Shown here one piece after another: positions 25,388 through 34,077 of a stretch of 64,000 nucleotides of DNA. The notes under the pieces were generated by a model, which was not told the origin of the DNA, searched no databases, and saw only the letters and a program-made list of their open reading frames with translations. A program made the translations under genes and the position numbers. Each line of letters opens with the position of its first letter. The first letter of the stretch is position 1. The stretch comes from Streptomyces shenzhenensis (GTDB lineage Bacteria; Actinomycetota; Actinomycetes; Streptomycetales; Streptomycetaceae): positions 42,031-106,030 of the forward strand of contig NZ_JAJONF010000034.1 of the NCBI RefSeq assembly GCF_021462265.1, read 5' to 3'.

Positions 25388-28192
25388 CTATTCCTGTGCG
25401 TCGTCCTCGTGCGATCGCGCAGCGCCCGAATAGTGTGCGAGCCACCCTGTGGCCCGGAAGTCCCCCCAACGCGAGAAGACCGCTACTCCCGCCTGTCCTG
25501 TCCCGGTCGGGTCTGCTTCGCCCTCGGGGAGACGGAAGGCGAATTCTCCTGACTGAGCGGTGGGCACCTCGTGCGCGCCGCCGTGCCAGTGCACGACCAC
25601 CCGTCCCTCTGCCCGGCACACGACCCGTCCATCCGGTTGCGTCGACATGTCACGGCCGGTGACCCGTTCCCGCAGCAGCATCCCGTACGACGCTTCGTCC
25701 TTCCGGCAACCGCGAGGACGTGCCCCGCTGGTCCAGTCGGGATCCGTCAGACCTCGTTCACGCGCGGCCGTCCACATCATCGGCACGTCCTGGTCGGCGT
25801 AGGCGGATGTGGTCATCTGCTCGCACATCCACAGCAGGCGACCGCTGCCCCGTGCTGGAGTCAGGCGTCGCCAGCGGACACGGCGGCCGAGGTCGGCAGC
25901 GACGATGGCTGCCCAGGGGTGAATGGTTGCGAGGGCTCCTTGAGCACCGAGCCAGTGCAGATAGCGCGGCACGTCCTCCAGGACCGGAAACATCACCGAG
26001 TGCGGTATGGACGCGAAGGTGCGGCGCGGCAGGGCGAAGGCACGTGGGCTGTTCGCGACCGCGAGCAGACTCGCGCGGGCAAGATCGCCCGGTCCGCTCT
26101 CCACCGCGCCGACCGGGTAGGCGTCCATCTCGGCATCATCGATCTGCCGTAGCCGCCCACCGGCCCACAGCAATGCCGCTACCGCCGGCTTGAGGTGCTC
26201 CGCCACCGTTGCCCTGGCGAACTTCGGCACGACCGCCGAGATCACGTCCGCCATCCGGCTCTCCGCCTCGTCCGCGTCCTTCGGCACCGCGGTGCCGGCC
26301 AGGGCCATGCGCAACTGGAATCCGACGTGCGTGGGCACCATGACCCGAGCCGTCAGAACACCGAGCTCGGTGGGACGGATCACGACGCGGCCGTCGTCCC
26401 TCTCCACCACTCTCAGATAGTCGGCGCCGGCCAGAAAGTTCACTGCTCTGTCCAGAAGTTCGGCGCTGTGCCTTCCCTGGTGATGCGCGAAGGTCCCCAG
26501 CCACCACTGTTCGGCATCGGCCCGGGTCCGGACGCGGAGCTGGACGACTTCGGCAAGCAGGTGGTCGGGCAGGTTGGAGGCCATCTGGGAGTCGACCGTA
26601 TAGCCACCGACCAGCCTGTCCCGCCAGTACGCCCGCTCGGACTCGTCCGCGATCAAGAACGCCCAGCCCTCCCGTTCTCCCGCTCCCACACGGCCCGCTC
26701 GCCCGAACATCTGCTGCACGGTGGCCACGTCGATGGTGCGTCGGCCGATCTGGGTGTCCCGGACGACCACCGCGCGGGCGGGCAGGTTGACACCGGCGGC
26801 CACGGTCGAGGTCGCGACCAGAACGTCCAGCTCTCTTGATCGAAAAGCCTGTTCCGTTACCCTCTTGTGCTCCCAGTCCTTGTAGTGCAGGCCGATACCG
26901 GCCGCCCATGTGACGCGGTGCAATTGCTGGTCGTCGTCGGCCCTGATGCCCTGCGTGTCCGCTCCCCTGCTCGCCGCGAGTGCCAGGGCCGTTCTGCGGA
27001 CCGACTGCTTGCTGCCGCAGAAGACCAGCACGCTGCCGTGATCCGCGGTCACCATGTCGGTGATCGCGTTGGTCATGCGGGTACGCGCGGCCTGCACGAC
27101 CGCGCGGTCGGCGGACGCCGGGACCACCGCCAGCTGCCAGTTCAGCCGGCTGGGACGCCAGGCAACGCGGACGAGTCGCGCGCCGAGCCAGTGGGCCACC
27201 TGCTCGGCGTTGGAGACCGTGGCCGAGAGCCCCACCATGCGGACCGCGGACTCGCTGCCCCGTACGCGAGTCAGCAACGCCTCCAGCACCGAGCCCCGCT
27301 CTGGGTCGCCGAGCAGGTGGATCTCGTCCACGATGAGACAGCCGACCTCTGCCAACGTGTCGCGCAGCGACGAAGTACGCGACAGCACCTCGAACTTCTC
27401 CGTGGTCGTCACCCACAGATCGGCCTCCCGCACCAGCTGTATGTCCGTGTTCTGCTCACCGGACAGGCGCACTACCCGCAGACCGCGCTCGCGCCAGCTC
27501 GCCATCTCGGCGTCCAGCTCGTCGGTCAATGAACGCTGAGGCACCAGCCAGGCGGCCTTACGGCCTTCCCCCAGCACCGCTCGCAGTGCCGCCAGCATGC
27601 CGAGGGTGGTCTTTCCCGCGCCGGTCGGCGCGACCACGAGCAGGTTGTCGCCGCCCGTGAGCAGGTCGGGAGCCACCTGCGACTGGGCAGGGTTGAGGGC
27701 CACGTGCGGGAGAAAGGGGGCCCACGAGGCCGGCACAACATCCTCGACCGGCTCCGGTTCCCGCGACGTGCCTTCACGCGCCTGCGCCCGCCACAGCGCT
27801 TCGAACGCGTCGCGTGCCGCCCCCGCCTCGGCCGTAGAACGCCGCACGGGGCCGCGTGCCTGGTACCGCAGCGGGGAAGCCACCGTGGACACCACGGCCA
27901 GGTGATCGTCACCCTCCGGCGCCGTGCTGCCGGTGATCACCTCGTTCTCCACCCAGTACCTGATGCTCAGAACCGGTATTCCGCGGGTTGCCAACTCTTG
28001 GCGCAGCGCGTCGAAGCGGGCGTCCTGGGGCACGACGACGCGCGCGTCGGTACCCGGTTCCAGTTCTGGGAGGGATTCCTGCGGGTCGGTGGTCTTGAGC
28101 CAGAACAGCGGCCGCGGTATGGGAAGGGGCGTACCCCGGCCATGCCCACCAGCAGCTTCTTGTTCGCGAAGAGGGGTGCTGAACTCTGGCAT
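25388..28192 (-). CDS. DEAD/DEAH-box helicase, Ski2/Hel308-like
   Basis: This 934-residue protein has helicase motif I GAGKTT at residues 191-196, motif II DEIH at 288-291, motif III LSATVS near 321, and motif VI MFGRAGRVGAGE in the C-terminal RecA domain. After the helicase core comes a winged-helix and helical region of about 400 residues, as in superfamily 2 Ski2-type helicases. The first 160 residues are specific to this group and unassigned. It should be an ATP-driven nucleic-acid unwinding enzyme. Large helicases beside DUF3883 or sacsin-like proteins occur in bacterial defence loci, but here the partner gene is broken. No frameshift was seen in this gene. Confidence 0.8.
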   Translation of the reverse strand: MPEFSTPLREQEAAGGHGRGTPLPIPRPLFWLKTTDPQESLPELEPGTDARVVVPQDARFDALRQELATRGIPVLSIRYWVENEVITGSTAPEGDDHLAVVSTVASPLRYQARGPVRRSTAEAGAARDAFEALWRAQAREGTSREPEPVEDVVPASWAPFLPHVALNPAQSQVAPDLLTGGDNLLVVAPTGAGKTTLGMLAALRAVLGEGRKAAWLVPQRSLTDELDAEMASWRERGLRVVRLSGEQNTDIQLVREADLWVTTTEKFEVLSRTSSLRDTLAEVGCLIVDEIHLLGDPERGSVLEALLTRVRGSESAVRMVGLSATVSNAEQVAHWLGARLVRVAWRPSRLNWQLAVVPASADRAVVQAARTRMTNAITDMVTADHGSVLVFCGSKQSVRRTALALAASRGADTQGIRADDDQQLHRVTWAAGIGLHYKDWEHKRVTEQAFRSRELDVLVATSTVAAGVNLPARAVVVRDTQIGRRTIDVATVQQMFGRAGRVGAGEREGWAFLIADESERAYWRDRLVGGYTVDSQMASNLPDHLLAEVVQLRVRTRADAEQWWLGTFAHHQGRHSAELLDRAVNFLAGADYLRVVERDDGRVVIRPTELGVLTARVMVPTHVGFQLRMALAGTAVPKDADEAESRMADVISAVVPKFARATVAEHLKPAVAALLWAGGRLRQIDDAEMDAYPVGAVESGPGDLARASLLAVANSPRAFALPRRTFASIPHSVMFPVLEDVPRYLHWLGAQGALATIHPWAAIVAADLGRRVRWRRLTPARGSGRLLWMCEQMTTSAYADQDVPMMWTAARERGLTDPDWTSGARPRGCRKDEASYGMLLRERVTGRDMSTQPDGRVVCRAEGRVVVHWHGGAHEVPTAQSGEFAFRLPEGEADPTGTGQAGVAVFSRWGDFRATGWLAHYSGAARSHEDDAQE

Positions 28193-28326
28193 GATGACGC
28201 AACACTACCCCGCGCGGCCGGCAGCCCGCCCAGGAACGGACTACACCACCCGCACCCATGTGCGGCATCGGTCATCGCCACATCACGGCGAGGGCACGCC
28301 ACGCACCGGCGGGGAGAGCTGCGCCA

Positions 28327-29055
28327 CTACGTCCCGCTCGTCCTGCGATTCCGCCCGCGCGCACGCGCTCCGGCCGCAAGCGCGACGAACGCGCACCATG
28401 GCACGAGCACCAGGAAGCCGACGCTTCCGGCCACCAGCAGAGCCACCGTCCAGCGCGCGACCAGTCCTTCGGGGGGCAGGCGAAGGGCCAGCCACGTCCA
28501 CGTCACGGCGGCGAAGACCGCGCTCGGGACCGCGGCCTCGATCAGCGGAACCAGCCCTTCGCGTCCCGCGACCGCACGCCTGACGAGTGCGACCACCAGC
28601 GCGGGACCGAGGATCGGCATGAACAGGAACCACAGCCGCTGCCACAACCTGACCAGCAGGCGCCGGCCTGCCCGGCCGGGCATCTGCGCACGACTGTGGC
28701 TGTCGTCCAGCGCCGCCACCATCAGGCCGATTCCGTAGCGCCGGAACGCGCCGGCTGCCGACAGCGGCGCCGCGTCGGACTGCGTCGCCCACAGATAGCC
28801 GGCACGGGGCCAGAAGCGTACGCGAGCGCTGGTCTCCAGCAGGCGTGCGGCCACATGGTCATCGATCGACATGTCGAGCCTCGGGTCTCCGGACGCGAAG
28901 AGCCGGCCGAGGTCGTCTGCCGACGAGAGACAGCCGGCCCGGCGGAGTCCGGCGACCAGGAGCTCCTGCCGCCATGGCTCGGCGCCGGACCGGCAGACCG
29001 TCACCAGCTCCCGCAGCGTCACCGGTCCGTGTGACGAGTCCGATTCCGCGTTCAT
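28327..29055 (-). CDS. Membrane protein of unknown function
   Basis: From ATG 29055 the product has 242 residues. The N-terminal 125 residues look soluble and helical (TLRELVTVCRSGAEPWRQEL and onward). Three strongly hydrophobic segments follow: LWFLFMPILGPALVVALV, PLIEAAVPSAVFAAVTWTWL and WTVALLVAGSVGFLVLVPWC. I do not recognise a family. It lies 134 bases upstream of the helicase gene on the same strand and might be co-expressed. The longer in-frame start at 29112 abuts the cutinase gene's stop and is less likely. Confidence 0.55.
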   Translation of the reverse strand: MNAESDSSHGPVTLRELVTVCRSGAEPWRQELLVAGLRRAGCLSSADDLGRLFASGDPRLDMSIDDHVAARLLETSARVRFWPRAGYLWATQSDAAPLSAAGAFRRYGIGLMVAALDDSHSRAQMPGRAGRRLLVRLWQRLWFLFMPILGPALVVALVRRAVAGREGLVPLIEAAVPSAVFAAVTWTWLALRLPPEGLVARWTVALLVAGSVGFLVLVPWCAFVALAAGARARGRNRRTSGT

Positions 29056-29111
29056 CACCACAGTGTCACATCCGAAGGGTCCATCGCTGCGGCCGCGCTG
29101 CACTCGGGGCA

Positions 29112-30653
29112 CTAGCCTCCGGTTGCCTGGACGGTGACCGTCCCGCTCGCGGGAGAACTGATGTAGAAGGTATAGACGCCGGTGGTCGGAACCGCAAAGG
29201 AGCTGATCATGGTTTGTGAGGCGCCGGTGCCCGTCACATTGGTGCTCGGTACCACGTAGTCGCCGGACGGGGCCGCGAGGAGGTAACCGGCGTCGTCGCC
29301 GCTGGGCAGGGTGGCGGTGATGGAGATCGTCTGCCCGGCTGTCGCATAGACGGAGAAGTCCAGGTTGCCGCCTGAACTGTGGGAGACGGCCGGGCCGTTC
29401 AGTGTCATCACCATGTCGGGCTCGGGCGTGCCCAGGTTGACCGTGAGTGTCCCTCCCTCACCGGCCGAATTGACCGACTGGATGTCGATGGCTGCCGGCA
29501 GTTCCATGTAGGGAAGTGTCACGGACCCCGGCCCGCTGCTCACGATGTCGTCCAACAGGGCGCCGTTCGTCGCGTAGATCTCGTATCCCTGCACAGCCGG
29601 CCCCGATGCCGGCCCGCTCCAGGAGATGACGGCGTCCACTTGGTTACCCGGGGTGGACACCGACACCTGGGGATTCGTCGGAGCCGACGGCGTTGTCGAG
29701 TCGGCCGCCGCAGCGGTTCTCATCAACAGCTGGCTGCCGGCGGAACTGGGGGTGATACCCGCGAGGTCCTGCGCCGCCCGGGTGGTGTAGGGCGTGGAGT
29801 TGCCGGCGTCGCCCGTACTTTGGTAGTTGAGGTGACCGGTCATCGACGTCGTCAGGCCGAAGGGGCTGAAACTGAAGAACCCCTGGCAGATCGGATCGTC
29901 GCCATGGCAGTAGGAGACCACCTTCTGCGGGCTCGGGAACTCGGGCCTGATCCTGCTCGAAGGGTGCGCGAGGGCTCCCACTCGGCCCGGTGTGAAGTCG
30001 CCCCGGGCCGACTGTGAGTTCGGGTTGAAGAGAGGGTCGCCGAACAGCGCCACGCCGCCGATCCCCGAGCGTTGAGTGGTGTCGAGGGCCTGATAGGCGT
30101 TGCCGGTTACCTGAGCTCCCTGGCTGTAGCCCGCCAGAATGATGGTCGTGGAGGTCCCGCACGAGTTCTCGATGGTGTTGATCTCGTCGAGTTCGTTACT
30201 GAGAGCTATTTGCCCCAGTCCCACGGAATTGGTGTAGGTGCCCCATCCCAAGCTGGCACTGACCGCGTTGGGGACGCCGTCGACGCCCGCCACCGGGACG
30301 GCGGGGTAAGGATTGGCCCACTCCAATGTGTTGGCCGTGGTCAGCCGCTTGATGCCCATGTAGCTGTTGACGAATGCCGCGACTTGCGGTCCGAAGCCGC
30401 CGTCCGTGTCGAAGGCCTGACCGGAGCCCCGGGTGCCGAGAATCGCGTAGGGCTTGCAGTCGACCGCCGCGACTTGCTTCGCCGAACGGTGAGCCGCCTT
30501 CGTCGAGAACGCCGTGCGGGGGCCGGCGGTGCTCGGGCGGGCGGAAGCGGACTGAGCGGCCGATGTCTCCAGCGAAAGGAGACCGGCCAAGGTCAGCAGC
30601 AGCGCAGCTGCCATGATGAGGGTGCGTCTCGCGCCTGCCTGTCTGAAGTTCAT
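29112..30653 (-). CDS. Secreted cutinase-family esterase with C-terminal beta domains
   Basis: The 513-residue protein has a signal peptide (MNFRQAGARRTLIMAAALLL, then a hydrophobic core). Its cutinase alpha/beta-hydrolase domain spans residues about 60-310. The nucleophile elbow is ILAGYSQGAQV, a Cys-Asp region is SYCHGDDPICQG, and the catalytic His is in TGHLNY. Beyond about 330 come a fibronectin-III-like segment (NPQVSVSTPGNQVDAVISWS) and a C-terminal beta-sandwich resembling pre-peptidase domains (VTGTGASQTMISSFAVPTTG). Cutinases hydrolyse polyesters or lipids outside the cell. Start 30653 is chosen because GAGGAG precedes it and it begins the signal peptide. Confidence 0.8.
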   Translation of the reverse strand: MNFRQAGARRTLIMAAALLLTLAGLLSLETSAAQSASARPSTAGPRTAFSTKAAHRSAKQVAAVDCKPYAILGTRGSGQAFDTDGGFGPQVAAFVNSYMGIKRLTTANTLEWANPYPAVPVAGVDGVPNAVSASLGWGTYTNSVGLGQIALSNELDEINTIENSCGTSTTIILAGYSQGAQVTGNAYQALDTTQRSGIGGVALFGDPLFNPNSQSARGDFTPGRVGALAHPSSRIRPEFPSPQKVVSYCHGDDPICQGFFSFSPFGLTTSMTGHLNYQSTGDAGNSTPYTTRAAQDLAGITPSSAGSQLLMRTAAAADSTTPSAPTNPQVSVSTPGNQVDAVISWSGPASGPAVQGYEIYATNGALLDDIVSSGPGSVTLPYMELPAAIDIQSVNSAGEGGTLTVNLGTPEPDMVMTLNGPAVSHSSGGNLDFSVYATAGQTISITATLPSGDDAGYLLAAPSGDYVVPSTNVTGTGASQTMISSFAVPTTGVYTFYISSPASGTVTVQATGG

Positions 30654-30821
30654 ACGTCTCCTCGGGAGTTTGGTGGCACGGAGAGCCGAGACCCCACGCG
30701 GCTGGACCCGGGCCGCATGCCCCACTCGTGCGACACGCGCAGGTGAGGCATGCGGCCCTGAGCCCCGGGGGGAGGGATGATGACCTGCTTCAGCGGCGCA
30801 CACCCGACCGCTGTCCGCCGT

Positions 30822-32177
30822 TCACCGCTGCGCCGAAGCCATCTCCTTGGCGACGGTGAAACGGCCCACTTTGTCGATCACGTCCGAGCTGTACAGGCGG
30901 AGTGCCTGCTGGAGTGCGAACTCGGCCATGTAGCAGCGGAACTCGTCCATGGACTCCGAAGCGAGGTTCACCATCCGCCGGTTGGCGACCACCGCGGGCC
31001 CCCTCAGCCGTTCGAGACTGCGCTCGACGGCACGGTCCAGGTCCTCGCTGTCGTGCACTTCGTCGATCAGCGGCCCGGCCTCCGGTTCTGTGGCCCAGAC
31101 CCGGCGTCCGTCAAGGATCACCTGACGGGACAATCGGACGCCGGCGACACGGGTGAGCCGAAAATTGGACGCCCCGGGAATGATCCCTTCCTTGGCGGCG
31201 GGAAGGCTGAGGTAGGCGTCCGAGGCGGCGAGCACACGGTCGAACACCAGCAGCAGCTGGGCACCACCGCCGATGGCGAAGGTGTCCACCACCGCGACCC
31301 AGGGCTTCTCTGTGGTGCACGGCCTCCAGGACCCGTCTGCCTCGCCGCGGAGCCCTCGCAGAATCTTGTGGATGTACCCCAGTTCACGCCGCATGAGAAA
31401 GTCGACGAGTGAAATTCCGCCGGAATGAAGAGACTTGAGATTTATCCCGGCGCTGAACACCCGTTTGCCACGGTACCGGGGATGGGTCATCTCTCCCCCG
31501 CGCAGCAGACCGACCTCCACGGCCGGATCCAGCAGCGCAAGGTCGACGGCCGTCTCCATGTCGTCGACCTGCCGGTTGTCCTCCGCGTTCAGGCAGTCGT
31601 CCCGGCACATGGTCAGGCGCGCGACGCCGTCCGTCCGCTCCAGTCGCACCGAGCCCAGGTCGGCCGTACCGGTCCGGGCGAATTCCGGCAGCAGGTCCAG
31701 TGCACGAGGCGTCGGCGCCAGCATGGCGTGCAGCAGGTGTGACCCGGCCGACGGGGAGCCCAGTACGCGGTTGAGGAAGAGCCCTTGGTCGATCTCCAGG
31801 CCCTCTTTCGCGGCCTGCGTCCGCGTCCGTTCCGTCTCCATCTGGCCGGTGGTGGGCACCAGTCCTGGAAATGCCGCGGCGGCCGCCTCGACGAGCTGCG
31901 CCAACCGCAGGTGCCGGGTGCGCCCGCCGGTGAGTTCGTCGTAGACCGCGTCGGTATGCGCGTCGAGGAAGGCTGCACGCGCACTGCGGGCCGCATCGAT
32001 GGCCTCCGCGGCGACGCGCCTGTGCTGGGCGGAGCGGCTGTCGGGTGCCGGCAGCTCCGTCAGCCGGGCCCGGGTGTGCGCCACGGCCCGGGCCAGTACG
32101 GTGCGCGCTTGCGCGAAGTCCCCCTGTAGTCCCTCGAGGTCTGCGGGCAAGCCTGCCTGTAGCGGGTGGGTGCTCAC
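30822..32177 (-). CDS. dpgC: DpgC, 3,5-dihydroxyphenylacetyl-CoA 1,2-dioxygenase
   Basis: The 451-residue protein has an N-terminal helical domain of about 180 residues followed by a crotonase fold (about 190-440). YRGKRVFSAGINLKSLHSGG and VVDTFAIGGGAQLLLVFDRV shape the oxyanion hole, and KEGIIPGASNFRL follows. This layout matches DpgC, the cofactor-free dioxygenase that turns 3,5-dihydroxyphenylacetyl-CoA into 3,5-dihydroxyphenylglyoxylate, the direct precursor of dihydroxyphenylglycine. GTG 32177 overlaps the dpgB stop by 4 bases. It is the last gene of the minus-strand precursor operon. Confidence 0.9.
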   Translation of the reverse strand: MSTHPLQAGLPADLEGLQGDFAQARTVLARAVAHTRARLTELPAPDSRSAQHRRVAAEAIDAARSARAAFLDAHTDAVYDELTGGRTRHLRLAQLVEAAAAAFPGLVPTTGQMETERTRTQAAKEGLEIDQGLFLNRVLGSPSAGSHLLHAMLAPTPRALDLLPEFARTGTADLGSVRLERTDGVARLTMCRDDCLNAEDNRQVDDMETAVDLALLDPAVEVGLLRGGEMTHPRYRGKRVFSAGINLKSLHSGGISLVDFLMRRELGYIHKILRGLRGEADGSWRPCTTEKPWVAVVDTFAIGGGAQLLLVFDRVLAASDAYLSLPAAKEGIIPGASNFRLTRVAGVRLSRQVILDGRRVWATEPEAGPLIDEVHDSEDLDRAVERSLERLRGPAVVANRRMVNLASESMDEFRCYMAEFALQQALRLYSSDVIDKVGRFTVAKEMASAQR

Positions 32178-32902
32178 GACACCGCCCCTGCGGCGGACCG
32201 TCGCAGCGCTCGATCGCAGGCCGCCAGATGGGCGCCGAGCGCCTCCTCGAAGCTGGTCGTGGACGCGTCGAGCATCAGTTGCCGCCGGATGGCCAGTTCC
32301 GCTCCGGAGACGGCTCCGCCTCGTCCGGCAGCCGCGGCCAGGGCGCCGTCCAGGTCGTCCACCAGCTCGTCGACGAGGTTCAGTGCCAGTGCGTCGGCCG
32401 CCTCGACGGGGGTGCCGAAGAAAACCGCGTTGCGGACGGCCGTGGCGTTCCCGCCGTACTGCACCAGACGATAGAGAGCCATGCCGGGCCAGGAATCTCC
32501 GCCGGCGGCGGGTACGACCAGACGTGCCGATCCGGTCGCTATGCGGTAGTCGGTGGCCAGCAGCACATCGAGGGCCTGGCCTCCGCAGGCGCCGTCGACG
32601 ACGGCGATGGTGCTGGCGGGAAGGCGCTCCAGGCGGCGCAGGGCGCGCTCCCACTTGCTTACCAGCGATATCGTCAGGTTGTCCGCCCAGGTGCGGTCGG
32701 GTACGCCGCACACCTGGACGATCACGCTGTCGGGGCCGCCCGGATCCTCCGCGCGGTCGCAGACCGCGCCGACCGCCGCGACCGATTCGGCGGACAGCGG
32801 CCGGGTTCCGTCGATCCTCAGCAGTGTGGAATCGTTCTCCAGCCGGCGGAGGAGAAGGGCTGCCGGCTCATTCACGCTCTCCATGCGGTTCTCCGTCACC
32901 AT
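32174..32902 (-). CDS. dpgB: DpgB, enoyl-CoA hydratase-like partner of DpgA
   Basis: The 242-residue crotonase-family protein carries VVDGACGGQALDVLLATDYR and GGDSWPGMALYRLVQYGG. Its position between dpgA and dpgC identifies it as DpgB, which helps DpgA form 3,5-dihydroxyphenylacetyl-CoA by promoting cyclisation and dehydration. The start at 32902 overlaps the dpgA stop by 7 bases; an in-frame ATG at 32884 is an alternative. The related fourth gene dpgD, present in many glycopeptide clusters, was not found in the window. Confidence 0.85.
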   Translation of the reverse strand: MVTENRMESVNEPAALLLRRLENDSTLLRIDGTRPLSAESVAAVGAVCDRAEDPGGPDSVIVQVCGVPDRTWADNLTISLVSKWERALRRLERLPASTIAVVDGACGGQALDVLLATDYRIATGSARLVVPAAGGDSWPGMALYRLVQYGGNATAVRNAVFFGTPVEAADALALNLVDELVDDLDGALAAAAGRGGAVSGAELAIRRQLMLDASTTSFEEALGAHLAACDRALRRSAAGAVS

Positions 32903-34065
32903 TGCATCAGCGCCGTTTCGATGGTGGAGCCAGGACCCATCGTCATCATGACTCCGTAGTCGCCGGCATCGGTGATGCCCTCCTGGAGCAGCCGCTCGTA
33001 GGAGAACAGGAAGGATCCGCTCGACACATTGCCGAAGTCGCGCAGGACACTGGTGGTGTGGCGCACATCGTGCCGGGTGAGGCCGAGGTTGACCCTCACC
33101 GCGTCGATCACCTTCTTGCCGCCGGAGTGGACGAGCCAGTGGGCAATGTCGCTGCGGCGTAGTCGGGCGCCGGTCAGCAGCCGGTCGACGACCTGCTCCG
33201 CGTGGGATCCGACGACGTAGGGGATCTGCGGATCAAGGTAGAAGCTGAACTTGCCCTGCTGGTCGTCCCAGTCGTAGCGCATCGCGTCGACCGCGTCGGT
33301 GATGAGGTGACTGGCGAAGCCGAGGATGCGCGGGCCGGTCGGGGGAATCAGCGTCCCGAAGCCGGAAAAACCGTCGGCCTGAGGGTCCGCGACCAGGGCC
33401 ACCGCGGCCGCACCGTCGCCGAAGAGGCTGTTGACCACGGCGGTGCGCATGGTCGAGTCGATGACATACGCCGCCGAGCACGCTTCCACGCACAGCATGA
33501 CAGCGACCTTGCCCGGGTTGACGGCCGCCCAGCCTGAGACGGCGTTCAGGGCGTTCAGTCCGGCGTTGCATCCCATGCCCACCACGTCCACGCGGCTGGT
33601 GTCGGGCAGGATGCCCATCTCGCGGATCAACAGGGCGCTGAGCCCCGGGGTGAGGAAACCCGTGGTGGTCACACAACACAGGTAGTCGATTGCCGTGTGC
33701 TCGATACCCGCGTTCGCCAGGCACGCCCGTATGGCTCTCTCCCCCATGTCGAGGGCGAGCCGCCGGTGTTTGGCGAGCAGCTCGCCCTGGGCCTCGGGCA
33801 GGCACGTACCGTCGGCGTCGCGCGGGGGGACCGCGAGGTGACGCTGCTCGATCGCACTGTTCAGGAAGACCGAACGCACCCGAGGGTCCCTGATGGCGAA
33901 GTGATCGAGCAGTTCGGACTGTGTGTAACTGGTGTCCGTGGTGGCGGTGCCGACCCCCACGATGCGGGCCGTGCCGGTGCCGGTCCTCGTCCCCGGCGTC
34001 CTGGGCGCCAGAAGCCCCACTGCCGGGGGAGACACGCTGAGCGTCATCGGAATGTCCACCCCCAC
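32896..34065 (-). CDS. dpgA: DpgA, type III polyketide synthase
   Basis: The 389-residue protein has the chalcone/stilbene synthase fold. The nucleophile Cys166 lies in VGMGCNAGLNAL, the catalytic His in WLVHSGGKK, and the Asn in DFGNVSSGSFLF. DpgA condenses four malonyl-CoA units into 3,5-dihydroxyphenylacetyl-CoA. The neighbouring dpgB and dpgC genes make this assignment firm over other type III synthases. It starts 12 bases after the HmO-HpgT fusion gene, within the same operon. Confidence 0.92.
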   Translation of the reverse strand: MGVDIPMTLSVSPPAVGLLAPRTPGTRTGTGTARIVGVGTATTDTSYTQSELLDHFAIRDPRVRSVFLNSAIEQRHLAVPPRDADGTCLPEAQGELLAKHRRLALDMGERAIRACLANAGIEHTAIDYLCCVTTTGFLTPGLSALLIREMGILPDTSRVDVVGMGCNAGLNALNAVSGWAAVNPGKVAVMLCVEACSAAYVIDSTMRTAVVNSLFGDGAAAVALVADPQADGFSGFGTLIPPTGPRILGFASHLITDAVDAMRYDWDDQQGKFSFYLDPQIPYVVGSHAEQVVDRLLTGARLRRSDIAHWLVHSGGKKVIDAVRVNLGLTRHDVRHTTSVLRDFGNVSSGSFLFSYERLLQEGITDAGDYGVMMTMGPGSTIETALMQW

Positions 34066-34077
34066 ATGCGGGTCTTG

